Shown: in pieces, positions 29,370 to 37,248 of the stretch
How the letters are laid out: each line of letters begins with the position of its first letter
Numbering within the stretch: the first letter of the stretch is position 1
Position numbers and translations under genes: made by a program
NCBI RefSeq assembly: GCF_902729405.1
Contig: NZ_LR746496.1
Coordinates: forward strand, 3,100,001-3,164,000
Direction of reading: 5' to 3'
Length of the DNA stretch: 64,000 nucleotides
DNA from: Acididesulfobacillus acetoxydans
Lineage (GTDB): Bacteria; Bacillota; Desulfitobacteriia; Desulfitobacteriales; Desulfitobacteriaceae
Notes under the pieces: generated by a model
What the model saw: the letters and a program-made list of their open reading frames with translations, nothing else
Told to the model about the DNA's origin: nothing
Databases searched by the model: none

Positions 29370-29476
29370 GAATGAGCCTCTTATATCCAATTTTACCGGC
29401 AATTTATATGCCCGTCACTCTTTGGAACATAAGGAATATAAAGAACAATAATTATGTAAATAAAGAAAATCCCTTT

Positions 29477-30592
29477 TTACTCCCTTGGTTTTGCTCCCGC
29501 GTCCGTAAAAACCGCCTGACCCGTCCGTGAAAACAGTTTGACAGGCCGGCCCACCGATCCATACTTCAATTCCCCTTTCAAGGCACCGCACTGTTCCAAA
29601 AACTCAAGATAGCGCCGGACGGTGACCCTCGTCAAGCGAACACCTTCCGCGACCTCCTCGGCCGAAACCGGGCCGACCGCCTTATCTGACAAGAAGACAA
29701 CTATTTGCCGCAAGGTCGCCTCATTGAGCCCTTTCGGCAATCCTTTCGGCTCCAACGAATGGCAGATCCGGGCCAAGACATCACCCCCGCTGCCGTCATC
29801 CGCACTCGGGCGTGTCTCCGAAAATGAACTTAGGGGCAAACGCTCAACCATCTGGTTAAATGCGCCTGCCAGTTCTCCAATCTCGCTGGGCCCCCCCACG
29901 TCAATCTTTTCGGCCAGATGCCCTGCCGCGACATCACGTGTGCTCATGGTGATATTGTGCAGGGGCTCAATGATCACCCTTTGCACGAAAAACCAGGCGA
30001 GAAGGCCAACCGCGACCGTAAGTGCGCCGCCTAAGAGCGCCATTTTCTTCAGAGAATCAGCAATCATCTCCTGGTCATAATTGTGGGAAATACCCACGTA
30101 AAACATGCCTACAATGGTCCCGTTATCTGCACGCAACGGTCTATAAGCCGTTTGAAAAATCTGCCCCACCACATTGGCCTGGCCCAGGTAGTTCTGACCC
30201 TCTTTTAAAACTTTCCGGGCGACGACAGAAGAAACTTTGGTGCCAATGGCCCGCTCTCCGGTCGAGCCGCGTACGGTTGTGGCCACCCTCGTATCCCCCA
30301 GAAAAAAGGTAACAGTGTCCCCCGTCAAACCGGCTAAGTGGTCCACCAGCGGAATATTATTCGTAATCTCAACCGAACCCTTGTATAAAAGCCCGCCCTC
30401 AACACGCCAAGAACCCGGACAGGTCCGGTCGACTATTTCGGAACAGGTTGCCAAATCCGTCTTAGCCTTGATTATCGCCGCAGCCAACGCCCTGTCTTTC
30501 ATGTACCAGCCCAAAACCGCCATGAAACTGACCGCCAGTAAAAACAAAGAACCGAGAATGAGTACCAGGATTTGCATCTTCAGCGAACGCAA
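29477..30592 (-). CDS. Membrane-bound one-component regulator: Cache sensor, HAMP, DcuR/CitB-type HTH
   Basis: 371 residues. First helix IVLVLILGSL-like at residues 7-29; an extracytoplasmic single-Cache-like domain (about 45-180, with AYRPLRADNGTIVGMFYVGI); second helix about 186-206; HAMP (about 207-258, IIEPLHNITMSTRDVAAGHLAEKI). The C-terminus (about 290-355), SAEEVAEGVRLTRVTVRRYLEFLEQ followed by LKYGSVGRPVKLF, matches the DNA-binding end of CitB/DcuR/DpiA response regulators. There is no histidine kinase, no receiver and no methyl-accepting domain. It should sense a small molecule outside and bind DNA while membrane-anchored. TTG start with AGGAGG nine bases before. Upstream of fdnG on the same strand; fdn is the obvious candidate target. 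Confidence 0.8.
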   Translation of the reverse strand: MRSLKMQILVLILGSLFLLAVSFMAVLGWYMKDRALAAAIIKAKTDLATCSEIVDRTCPGSWRVEGGLLYKGSVEITNNIPLVDHLAGLTGDTVTFFLGDTRVATTVRGSTGERAIGTKVSSVVARKVLKEGQNYLGQANVVGQIFQTAYRPLRADNGTIVGMFYVGISHNYDQEMIADSLKKMALLGGALTVAVGLLAWFFVQRVIIEPLHNITMSTRDVAAGHLAEKIDVGGPSEIGELAGAFNQMVERLPLSSFSETRPSADDGSGGDVLARICHSLEPKGLPKGLNEATLRQIVVFLSDKAVGPVSAEEVAEGVRLTRVTVRRYLEFLEQCGALKGELKYGSVGRPVKLFSRTGQAVFTDAGAKPRE

Positions 30593-30944
30593 AGTGAAAT
30601 CCTCCTTCCGTCAGCCCCGGACCGGACGCACCGGCACCGGCCATTGATGTTCCTCACATTAATCTCCAAACGCCGTCCCGCCGTACTCTGCCGCTATCTG
30701 CCACTATATCCATAATTCGCGCAAAAGCCCTGAGTTCCTGCTTCTGTCAAAACCGGGGTGTAAGTGGTTGTGCGGACCGCCCCCACGCGGAAGACTTTTT
30801 CGGTATCGGATCTTTCCGCTCAAAATCTTCTCGTCAGCGCAATTGTCAGCAATCTACTCTTCTTTAAATTTCTGCGTCCACGCATAAAATGGGACCCGGG
30901 CGAACACATTACTACTGGATTTTCTAAGAAAGGAGCCGTGTCAG
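30593..30944. other. Divergent intergenic region before the coat-protein pair
   Basis: 352 bases with no gene. Ribosome sites lie at both ends. CATAAAAT near 30885 resembles a sporulation-sigma -10 element, but no paired -35 was confirmed. Confidence 0.4.
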
Positions 30945-31133
30945 ATGCAAGAACAGATTACCGCCATGGAACTGCAAAACCTGCGGGAGGCTATTGCCGC
31001 TCACACTCTCAGCGCCAAAAAGCTGCAGGAATACTCGACCCAGGCCAATGATCAGCAAATCAAGCAGATGCTGAGTCAATCTGCCCAGTCTGCCAAAAGC
31101 ACGAAGCAGCGCTTGATGCAGTTCTTACAATAG
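30945..31133 (+). CDS. Small spore-coat-associated protein (CotF-like partner)
   Basis: 62 residues, mostly helical and Gln/Ala/Ser rich (LREAIAAHTLSAKKLQEYS, QIKQMLSQSAQSAKSTKQRL), with no cysteines. AAAGGAG precedes the ATG. It lies 20 bases before a CotF-family gene; such small proteins of about 60 residues commonly pair with CotF-like proteins in Clostridia. The pairing indicates a spore former. Assignment by context and composition; the precise coat location is unknown. Confidence 0.7.
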   Translation: MQEQITAMELQNLREAIAAHTLSAKKLQEYSTQANDQQIKQMLSQSAQSAKSTKQRLMQFLQ

Positions 31134-31153
31134 GAAAAAGAGAAGGTGATTTT

Positions 31154-31402
31154 ATGCAAGAAAAAGAAATTGTGGCCGATGTCCTCACCGGGCTCAAAGG
31201 CAGCTTAGGGAATTACGCCCGGATCATCGCCGAGACATCCAATCCTAACCTGCGTCAAACTCTGCAGGAAATCCGAAACGGTGACGAGCAATTTCAGTTT
31301 CAGTTAGCGAATGTCGCCATGCAAAAAGGATACTATAAGCCGGCCCAAGCCGCTTCAGTCAGCGAGATCACCCAAGTCCGCACTGAACTGTCCCAGGGAT
31401 AA
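31154..31402 (+). CDS. CotF-family spore coat protein
   Basis: 82 residues: EKEIVADVLTGLKGSLGNYARIIAETSNPNLRQTLQEIRN and FQFQLANVAMQKGYYKPAQAA match the four-helix ferritin-like coat protein F family, including the typical GYY-KPA ending. Structural component of the spore coat in endospore formers. The ribosome site GAAGGTGA precedes ATG 31154. Likely cotranscribed with the small gene before it; a terminator at 31581 follows. Confidence 0.85.
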   Translation: MQEKEIVADVLTGLKGSLGNYARIIAETSNPNLRQTLQEIRNGDEQFQFQLANVAMQKGYYKPAQAASVSEITQVRTELSQG

Positions 31403-31471
31403 GTCCGGTCTGCCGCCGCTGAGATTAAGTGTCCCAAGCTGCAGCGGCGACATTGCAGAGGCTTGACAGCA

Positions 31472-31496
31472 TCGTTATCCTGCAAGAGGATAACGA
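31472..31496 (+). other. Hairpin downstream of the CotF-like gene
   Basis: TCGTTATCCT and AGGATAACGA form a perfect 10-bp stem with a 5-base loop, without a T-tract. Possibly mRNA stability; role unknown. Confidence 0.4.
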
Positions 31497-31580
31497 CATC
31501 CGGATAGGTACCTGGCGTAAGCGCCGCAGCTGACGTAAGTTTTCTTATCCTGCGGAACAGTTATGCCTTCCGAAAGAATA

Positions 31581-31630
31581 AATAAGCCTCCGGGGATTGC
31601 TAATCCTTCCCCGGAGGCTTATTTTGCCGG
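31581..31630 (+). terminator. Terminator between the coat and arsR genes
   Basis: AATAAGCCTCCGGGG pairs with CCCCGGAGGCTTATT (15 bp, 13-base loop), followed by TTGCC. The A/T flanks let it act on both strands for these convergent genes. Confidence 0.85.
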
Positions 31631-31677
31631 ATAAATTCTCCCAGCGAAATCAAGGCCAAAACCCTTGCGCCCGAACC

Positions 31678-32004
31678 CTACTTCAATTGCTTCATCAAAC
31701 GATAGCTGTCTTCTAATTCGTCGCGGATAACTTTTTGCCCTCTTTCCAGGATTTCCAAGACTTCCGGGTGCTTGATCCTGTACATCACTTTTAAACCGCG
31801 CTTCTCCGCTGCGATCACATTTTCCCGCCTCAATACGGCCAAATGCTGGGAAACGTTGGACTGCTCCAACCCAAGTTCATCAATAATCTCGCAAACACAG
31901 CGCTCGCCGCTGCCCAAGAACTCCAGGATGCGTACCCGTGACGGATGTCCGAGCGCTTTAAACAGATCGCTTTGTTTTGTCCAAATCATCGTCTTCATAG
32001 CCAT
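31678..32004 (-). CDS. ArsR/SmtB family transcriptional repressor
   Basis: About 108 residues. Winged helix: LFKALGHPSRVRILEFLG, recognition helix LEQSNVSQHLAVLRRENVI, wing GLKVMYRIKHPEV. ERCVCEIIDELG carries the CxC metal or metalloid motif of the alpha-3 helix (compare ELCVCDL in ArsR), so it probably senses a thiophilic metal(loid). No transport or reductase gene adjoins it. GTGAGG lies just upstream of ATG 32004. A promoter overlapped by an inverted repeat lies about 160 bases upstream, which points to self-repression. Confidence 0.88.
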   Translation of the reverse strand: MAMKTMIWTKQSDLFKALGHPSRVRILEFLGSGERCVCEIIDELGLEQSNVSQHLAVLRRENVIAAEKRGLKVMYRIKHPEVLEILERGQKVIRDELEDSYRLMKQLK

Positions 32005-32640
32005 CAAAACCTCACTGTGCTTATTTCTAAGTTAAACTCGCCAGAATATCTTACTCTGCACACAGATAGATCCTGTTCTCTGTGCGTAAATAGGATAACC
32101 ACTCTCGGTACGGAGACAGATACCACTCTCGGTATGCAGACAGGACCTAATCTCTCTATGACATATTTTATAATATTGTCATATACATGTCAAGGTGCTT
32201 TCCGGGCGATGATCATACCAAGATTACCTTGAAGGTTGTCAGCCTTCCCATTTCACTTTACCGTTCAAGAAGATGTCCTAAAGCTCATCAACGAGGCTTC
32301 CCTAACTGCTCAATCAAATCGTTCCCTGCGGCTTCCGGAGCGCCAGGAAGCAAATCGGGCCTCCCTCCGCCCCTATCAGCCAGGGTCGTTAAGAATTCGC
32401 GGTGGCTGCGGCCTGGCCGGTAATCCGGTTCCCAGCTGGGATAGCGCAGACAAGTCTCCAGTGAACCATAGAGATTCAATGTCGCCTGGGAGCGAGGGCT
32501 TTTTACAGTTCTTACTAGGGCCTATGTCCGCTTGCCCTCATCGGCTCTTGCACCCCTGGAGCACCTGTGCTAAAATAATACGCAATAAGAGCACGAAAAG
32601 AGCATAATTAAGCCGTAATCATGTATGGGAGTGATGCGCA
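32005..32640. other. Intergenic region between arsR and the toxin-antitoxin pair
   Basis: 32040-32160 holds diverged tandem units (ACTCTCGGTACGGAGACAG type) in the arsR leader; 32157-32193 is the arsR promoter/operator. 32290-32510 on the minus strand has an open stretch (residues such as YPSWEPDYRPGRSHREFL) that looks like the end of a decayed gene I cannot name. No intact gene is seen. Confidence 0.5.
32157..32193 (-). promoter_or_regulatory. arsR promoter with overlapping inverted repeat
   Basis: Minus-strand TTGACA (32193-32188), 17-base spacer, TAAAAT (32170-32165). TATGACA (32157-32163) and TGTCATA (32177-32183) form a perfect 7-bp inverted repeat covering the -10 and part of the spacer, as expected of an ArsR operator. 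Confidence 0.7.
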
Positions 32641-32910
32641 ATGGTGATTAAGCCCACAACGGCTCTGAGAACAGAGCTTGGTGAAATAACGAGGATATGT
32701 AAAGAAAAGTCTGAACCCGTTTATTTGACAAAGAATGGCGAGGGTGAACTGGTTGTCATGAGCATTGCCGCGTATGAACGAAGAGAAGCTATGCTCAACC
32801 TGAGAGCCAAACTGTTGGAAGCGGAGCAGCAGCGGCTTAACGGAACGCCGACTTACACGACGGATGATGTGAGAGGGTATATCAGGGGTCTCCATCATGA
32901 GCAGGCATAG
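32641..32910 (+). CDS. Phd/YefM-family antitoxin
   Basis: 89 residues. MVIKPTTALRTELGEITRICKEKSEPVYLTKNGEGELVVMS is the DNA-binding Phd/YefM fold; the C-terminal part, with basic and acidic helices, should wrap the toxin. It overlaps the toxin gene by 14 bases, the usual antitoxin-first order. Antitoxins of this class repress their own promoter. Ribosome site GGGAGTG upstream of the ATG. Confidence 0.88.
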   Translation: MVIKPTTALRTELGEITRICKEKSEPVYLTKNGEGELVVMSIAAYERREAMLNLRAKLLEAEQQRLNGTPTYTTDDVRGYIRGLHHEQA

Positions 32911-33196
32911 AGTCACGATGCTGCAAATCGCCCGTGAGGACATGGTTGAAATATACCTTTACATTGCGGCGGACAGTCCGAAAGCGGCACTGGACCTGGC
33001 AGAGAAGGTGGCCGGGAAAATTGACACACTCGCGGACTTTCCGCTCATCGGAAAAATCGTACCTGACACCGAGCTGGCAAAACAGGAATACCGTATGCTG
33101 ATGATCGATGGCTATATTGCGTTTTATAAGGTGGTAGGTGATAAGGTTGTAGTGTACAGAGTGTTGAATGCCGCGCGAAATTACCCCGATTTATGA
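32897..33196 (+). CDS. RelE/ParE-family toxin
   Basis: 99 residues with the RelE/ParE pattern: VTMLQIAREDMVEIYLYIAADSPKAALDLAEKV, then FPLIGKIVP, YRMLMIDGYIAFYKVVGDKVVVYRVLNAARNY. RelE members cut ribosome-bound mRNA and ParE members poison gyrase; the sequence alone does not settle which. Translation is coupled to the antitoxin by overlap. The gene pair lies in a 1.2-kb stretch with no other intact genes to the left and the ABC-F gene 36 bases to the right. Confidence 0.88.
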   Translation: MSRHRVTMLQIAREDMVEIYLYIAADSPKAALDLAEKVAGKIDTLADFPLIGKIVPDTELAKQEYRMLMIDGYIAFYKVVGDKVVVYRVLNAARNYPDL

Positions 33197-33232
33197 GAAT
33201 GACACACGGATTGTGGCCGAAAGAGAGAAACA

Positions 33233-35188
33233 ATGGATGTTTTAACGGCTGAAAACCTGACAAAAAGCTATGGCGAAAAAGTACTTTTCTCTGAGATATC
33301 TTTTGGTATTGATGAAGGAGATAAGATAGGAATTATTGGGGTGAACGGCGCAGGCAAGTCGACGTTGTTAAAGATTTTGGCGGGCGTGGAATGGCCGGAT
33401 CAGGGTCAAGTCACGGTCGGAAACAGTGTGCGCCTCGAGTACCTGCCCCAAAATCCGGATTTTGAGGATGAGGCGACGGTCTTGCAGCAGGTATTCAAAG
33501 GAACTTCACCGGTGATGCAGCTTCTGAATGCTTACGAATCGGCGCTTGAGAAGCTCACGAATCATCCGGATCACCCCGCATACCAACGAGGGCTTCTGTC
33601 CTTGGGGCAGAAAATGGACGCTGCTAATGCCTGGCAACTGGAAAGTGAAGCGAAGACCGTTCTCAATAAACTGGGAATTCACGAGTTTGATGCGGCGGTG
33701 GGGAGGTTATCGGGCGGCCAGCGCAAAAGAGTGGCTTTGGCGAGTGCCCTCATCAACCCGGCGGAAATACTCGTTCTGGATGAGCCCACCAACCACATCG
33801 ACAATGATACGGTGGATTGGTTAGAGCAATATTTAAACAAGCGCAAGGGTGCGCTGATCATGATCACGCACGACCGCTATTTCCTGGATCGGATGGTTAC
33901 CCGGATTATGGAGCTAGACCAGGGAAAACTCTATCCATACCCGGGCAACTACAGTCGTTACTTGGAACTGAAGGCCGGACGCCTGGAACGGGAAGAGGCT
34001 TCAGAGCGCAAGTGGCAAAACCGTTTGCGTAACGAGCTGGCCTGGATCCAACGGGGGGCCCAAGGGCGTTCCACTAAACAAAAAGCTAGGATTGAGCGTT
34101 TTAAGAAACTTCAGGCCGAAAAACCGCCGGAACCTTTGGGACATGTCGAAATTGCCACTGGGGCATCCCGCTTGGGCAAAAAAGTCTTGGCCTGGACTCA
34201 CCTGCATAAAGAGTTTTCAGGCCGGGGTGTTGTGATCGAGGATTTTAGTTACAGCTTGTTAAGAAATGATCGGATAGGGATTATTGGCCCGAATGGGAGC
34301 GGTAAATCGACTCTGTTGAACTTACTGGCCGGGCGCAGTGTTCCGGAAAGCGGCTGTGTCGATTGGGGTTCCACGGTCAAAATCGGCTATTTTGCCCAGG
34401 AGAACACGGAGATGAATCCTGATACTCGGGTGATTGACTATATCAAAGAGGTTGCGGAAGTGATTCCCACTTCCGATGGGAGGACCGTGACGGCCGCCCA
34501 AATGCTGGAACGTTTTTTGTTTGTGCCCTCGTCCCAGTGGACGGCCATTTCGAAGCTCTCCGGGGGAGAAAAGCGCAGGCTCTATCTTCTGCACATCTTG
34601 ATGGGGGCTCCCAATGTCCTCTTAATGGACGAGCCCACTAACGATTTGGACATTCAGACTTTGACGGTTTTGGAAGAGTACCTGGATGAGTTTCCGGGGG
34701 CTGTTTTGGCCGTTTCGCACGACAGGTATTTTCTCGATCGCATGGCCGGCAAGATTTTTGCTTTCACGGGAACAGGGCAGATTGAAGCCTATGTGGGAAA
34801 CTACTCGGATTATCAGGCGTGGCAACTTTCGGGACAAGTCGGCCCGTCTGTGGAGGTCCCGTCTGAGAAGGCTCAGCTTAAGAAGGCGGAATTAGAAGAA
34901 GAAAAACCGGAGAGAAGGAAAGAACGCCCGTTGAAAATGAGCTATAAAGAACAACGGGAATATGAGCAAATAGAAGACCAAATTGCGCAAACGGAAGAAG
35001 AACTCAAAGAGATTCAACATGAAATGAATGAACAGGGAAGCAATTTTTCCAGACTGCAGGAATTGACGATAAAGCAACAGGCGGCTGAGCAGAAGCTTGA
35101 TGAAATGTTGGAGCGTTGGACCTACCTCAATGAATTGGCAGAAAAGATTAGGCAGGGCAGAAGTTGTACTGCAAACATTTCGTCCTGA
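33233..35188 (+). CDS. ABC-F ATPase (Uup-like)
   Basis: 651 residues, two ABC domains without membrane parts. Domain 1: GVNGAGKST, LSGGQRKRVALASALI, LVLDEPTNHID. Domain 2: GPNGSGKST, LSGGEKRRLYLLHILM, LLMDEPTNDLD. A charged linker, then a C-terminal coiled coil (EQIEDQIAQTEEELKEIQHE region), which marks Uup-type members. ABC-F proteins act on ribosomes or DNA intermediates rather than as transporters. The sequence is intact. Directly downstream of the toxin-antitoxin pair; a weak ribosome site (GAGAG) precedes the ATG. Confidence 0.9.
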   Translation: MDVLTAENLTKSYGEKVLFSEISFGIDEGDKIGIIGVNGAGKSTLLKILAGVEWPDQGQVTVGNSVRLEYLPQNPDFEDEATVLQQVFKGTSPVMQLLNAYESALEKLTNHPDHPAYQRGLLSLGQKMDAANAWQLESEAKTVLNKLGIHEFDAAVGRLSGGQRKRVALASALINPAEILVLDEPTNHIDNDTVDWLEQYLNKRKGALIMITHDRYFLDRMVTRIMELDQGKLYPYPGNYSRYLELKAGRLEREEASERKWQNRLRNELAWIQRGAQGRSTKQKARIERFKKLQAEKPPEPLGHVEIATGASRLGKKVLAWTHLHKEFSGRGVVIEDFSYSLLRNDRIGIIGPNGSGKSTLLNLLAGRSVPESGCVDWGSTVKIGYFAQENTEMNPDTRVIDYIKEVAEVIPTSDGRTVTAAQMLERFLFVPSSQWTAISKLSGGEKRRLYLLHILMGAPNVLLMDEPTNDLDIQTLTVLEEYLDEFPGAVLAVSHDRYFLDRMAGKIFAFTGTGQIEAYVGNYSDYQAWQLSGQVGPSVEVPSEKAQLKKAELEEEKPERRKERPLKMSYKEQREYEQIEDQIAQTEEELKEIQHEMNEQGSNFSRLQELTIKQQAAEQKLDEMLERWTYLNELAEKIRQGRSCTANISS

Positions 35189-35305
35189 GGACTACAGATA
35201 CATTTATACCAGAAAAAATGTCATCATTTTCCGCCTGTGCTATAATTTCTTTCTAAATGCTCATTGAATGGTTCCTGAACATCTACTCCTTTTTTACCAA
35301 TGCTC

Positions 35306-35344
35306 AGCGTCCATCCCCGACCTCTAAGGTCGGGGATGGACGCT
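35306..35344. repeat. Perfect 18-bp hairpin at the right end of the IscB element
   Basis: AGCGTCCATCCCCGACCT and its exact complement flank a 3-base loop, just after the iscB stop. It fits a subterminal transposon hairpin; it has no T-tract suited to termination. Confidence 0.8.
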
Positions 35345-35349
35345 GGTTC

Positions 35350-36751
35350 CTACCTGAAACATAGTCCTTTCCCATAATATAACGGGCTAACTAACTCTGT
35401 CTTCACCGGCTTGGCTAGATCCGTTAACTTAATATAAGCTCCCCTGTTCTGAATGCCTTTCACGGAAAACCTCTGTCCGGCTAAAAGGACTGTATCTCCC
35501 GGTTGGTATGCATGCCGCCTCTTCCGTATACTGCGACGGCCTTTTGAGAGTTTCCGACCTCGAAAAACCCGCAGATTAGGTCCGTTCAAGTTCTTGTTCC
35601 GGGTTCTTCTGCCGGAAAATAACTCCCCACCGGAAGCTTTCTCACTTGTGCGAATGTCGATGTACCTGGCATCGTAGAACAACTCCAAGCTCCGATTATT
35701 CCGCCGAATCTGCTTCACCTGTAGCGGATCAACTCTTTGCTGGCGGGTTCCTCCAGCGATACAAAACGCATCGTTGGCATGAGACTTAACAAGTCCTAAC
35801 TCAATGCGTTTTGCCTTTGTGACATGCCCATAGGTGTGTTCACAACCAAGGGCATTAACCAGTTTCCAGCGCACAATCGACATAAATGTCTCCGGCTTGT
35901 AACTTTTGACCTTCAGCTGCCAACCGTGCAGAAATCCGCTAGGCTGATGATTGGCCGGGGTATGACATTTTGTGCAGAGCGTGATCAAATTCCCTGGCCT
36001 GTCACTTCGATCTTCTTTCCAGAAGCCGATATGATGCACTTGCAACACTTTTTCTCCGGCTTTGTTTTTGCACTCCGGGTTTTGGCATTGATGATTATCC
36101 CGGTGAAAGATGTACTCCCGGAGGTTCCAGAATCCATACTGTTCGCCCTGTTGGTAGCCCTTCCCTTCGATTCCGGGATTTTTGATCGCCTGGATGTCGA
36201 AGGCAGCTACTTCTACGACAACTTTGCTTATGGGAACCAAGGTAGAAATTTTGTCTACCAAGTGGATATGAGTATCCAGCTTGTTCTGTAGACTGGGAGC
36301 CAGCCACCCTGCCGGTTTTCTGCGGTTACTAAAACGCTTGGCCCGGTAGCGAAGTCTGTTTCGCCGCTGCCTGCGGTACATAGAACGTTCCTTGTTGCGT
36401 TCGACCTGGCCTTGAAGCAAGGTTAATTCCCCAGCTATCAGTTCCTTTGTTGTATTGACCGCTGAGAAACCCACATGGGTATACCCGGAGTCCAAGCCTA
36501 AAGCAGCCGATTGCGTATACTCCGTCGTTTCATACATAAGCTGGACAGTGAAAGGCTTTGCCTGGATCCCCTTAGCTTTGCCATCCCTTAAGCATCCTTC
36601 GTACTTTGCCATGTCGTTCAGTCGGCATCAACGGTGTCCCGTCTTTCGATAATACATAGACCACGTTTTTCATCTCCTCGAAGAGATAAGTCTGTCTAAA
36701 AGACAGTGGGTCCACATCGCCAATGTTAATGCCAGGTTTTTGTGTGAGCAT
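35350..36751 (-). CDS. iscB: IscB RNA-guided nuclease gene carrying one frameshift
   Basis: Two frames joined. Frame A (ATG 36751, GGAG five bases before) encodes the N-terminal PLMP domain: VYVLSKDGTPLMPTERHGKVRRMLK, then a stop. Frame B continues to 35350: DGKAKGIQAKPFTVQL, RuvC-I LGLDSGYTHVGFSAV, an Arg-rich bridge helix (RRQRRNRLRYRAKR), RuvC-II VVVEVAAFDIQAI, HNH CQNPECKN with VLQVHHIGFW and LCTKCH, RuvC-III KSHANDAFCIAGG, and a C-terminal domain. All nuclease residues are present. The break is one extra G in CTTAAGGGATGG (about 36590); removing it restores a normal joint. IscB is the ancestor-like relative of Cas9, guided by omega-RNA. It may be a pseudogene or a slippage site. Confidence 0.88.
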
Positions 36752-36980
36752 CACTTCTCCTACCCATCAGAGATGTTCAGACACTCACCGCAGGCCCTGG
36801 GACGTGTGGAGTATCCCAGGGTGCCTATATATTCTGGCTTAACGGAGTGGAAGGCGGTCCCCTTACGGTGAACATCCCGACCACTGGGGCTAATCAACCG
36901 GGCCTGGGGGCGTGCAAGACTGGCTTACACGTTTCCCCAAGCCCCCACTTAACGCCGGTTACGGCGTTAAGTGGGGGTAG
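36752..36980 (-). ncRNA. Omega-RNA (HEARO RNA) of the IscB element
   Basis: The 230 bases directly 5' of iscB are densely structured: a perfect 16-bp stem with a 4-base loop at 36942-36977, a CGTGTAAG/CTTGCACG stem inside CTTGGGG/CCCCCAG (about 36940-36903), and CCCTGGGA/TCCCAGGG (36795-36821). Position and orientation match omega-RNAs, with the guide at the 5' end, that is just right of 36978. The guide itself cannot be delimited here. Confidence 0.75.
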
Positions 36981-37003
36981 TTGACATTATTGTCTAAACC
37001 GTT

Positions 37004-37020
37004 TAACCATATCATGGTTA
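37004..37020. repeat. Small perfect hairpin at the left end of the IscB element
   Basis: TAACCAT, ATC loop, ATGGTTA. It resembles the short imperfect hairpins near IS200/IS605 ends. Confidence 0.5.
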
Positions 37021-37248
37021 GTATCCTGGTCCAATCGAGGCGGGTTCTAGAACTTGGTAAGGGGCAAGTAGCGGGGTGAGTTGACCTCGGGTAAGTTTGA
37101 CATAAGGCTATTTCTCAGAATCATTCCTATGATATTCCTCTATAGTTTTGATAATCCGTACGGAACATCCGAAGATCGTAGCAATAATCAGGCATGTTCC
37201 GATCCAAATTGCATTGGTAGGATTATTCGCATCTAAGAACATACCTAG

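Larger units (their letters stand above)
28953..29476. other. fdn upstream region
   Basis: No gene is seen. The part nearest fdnG (28980-29230) is a pyrimidine-rich degenerate repeat; the part next to the regulator gene (29300-29476) is AT-rich, with an inverted repeat at 29341-29369. A promoter for fdnG is expected here, but no clear -35/-10 pair was found. Confidence 0.6.
35300..37025. mobile_element. IscB transposon-like element (IS200/IS605 type without TnpA)
   Basis: Bounded by a perfect 18-bp hairpin at 35306-35344 and a small perfect hairpin at 37004-37020, the type of subterminal structures recognised by Y1 transposases. Inside are iscB and its omega-RNA, both on the minus strand. 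There is no tnpA, so movement would need one in trans. Exact ends are not determined; no target duplication is expected for this class. Confidence 0.6.

Noticed and set aside
32288-32510. Minus-strand stretch (YPSWEPDYRPGRSHREFL region) as a lipoate-ligase or similar gene end
   Set aside because: Too short and I cannot name the family with confidence.
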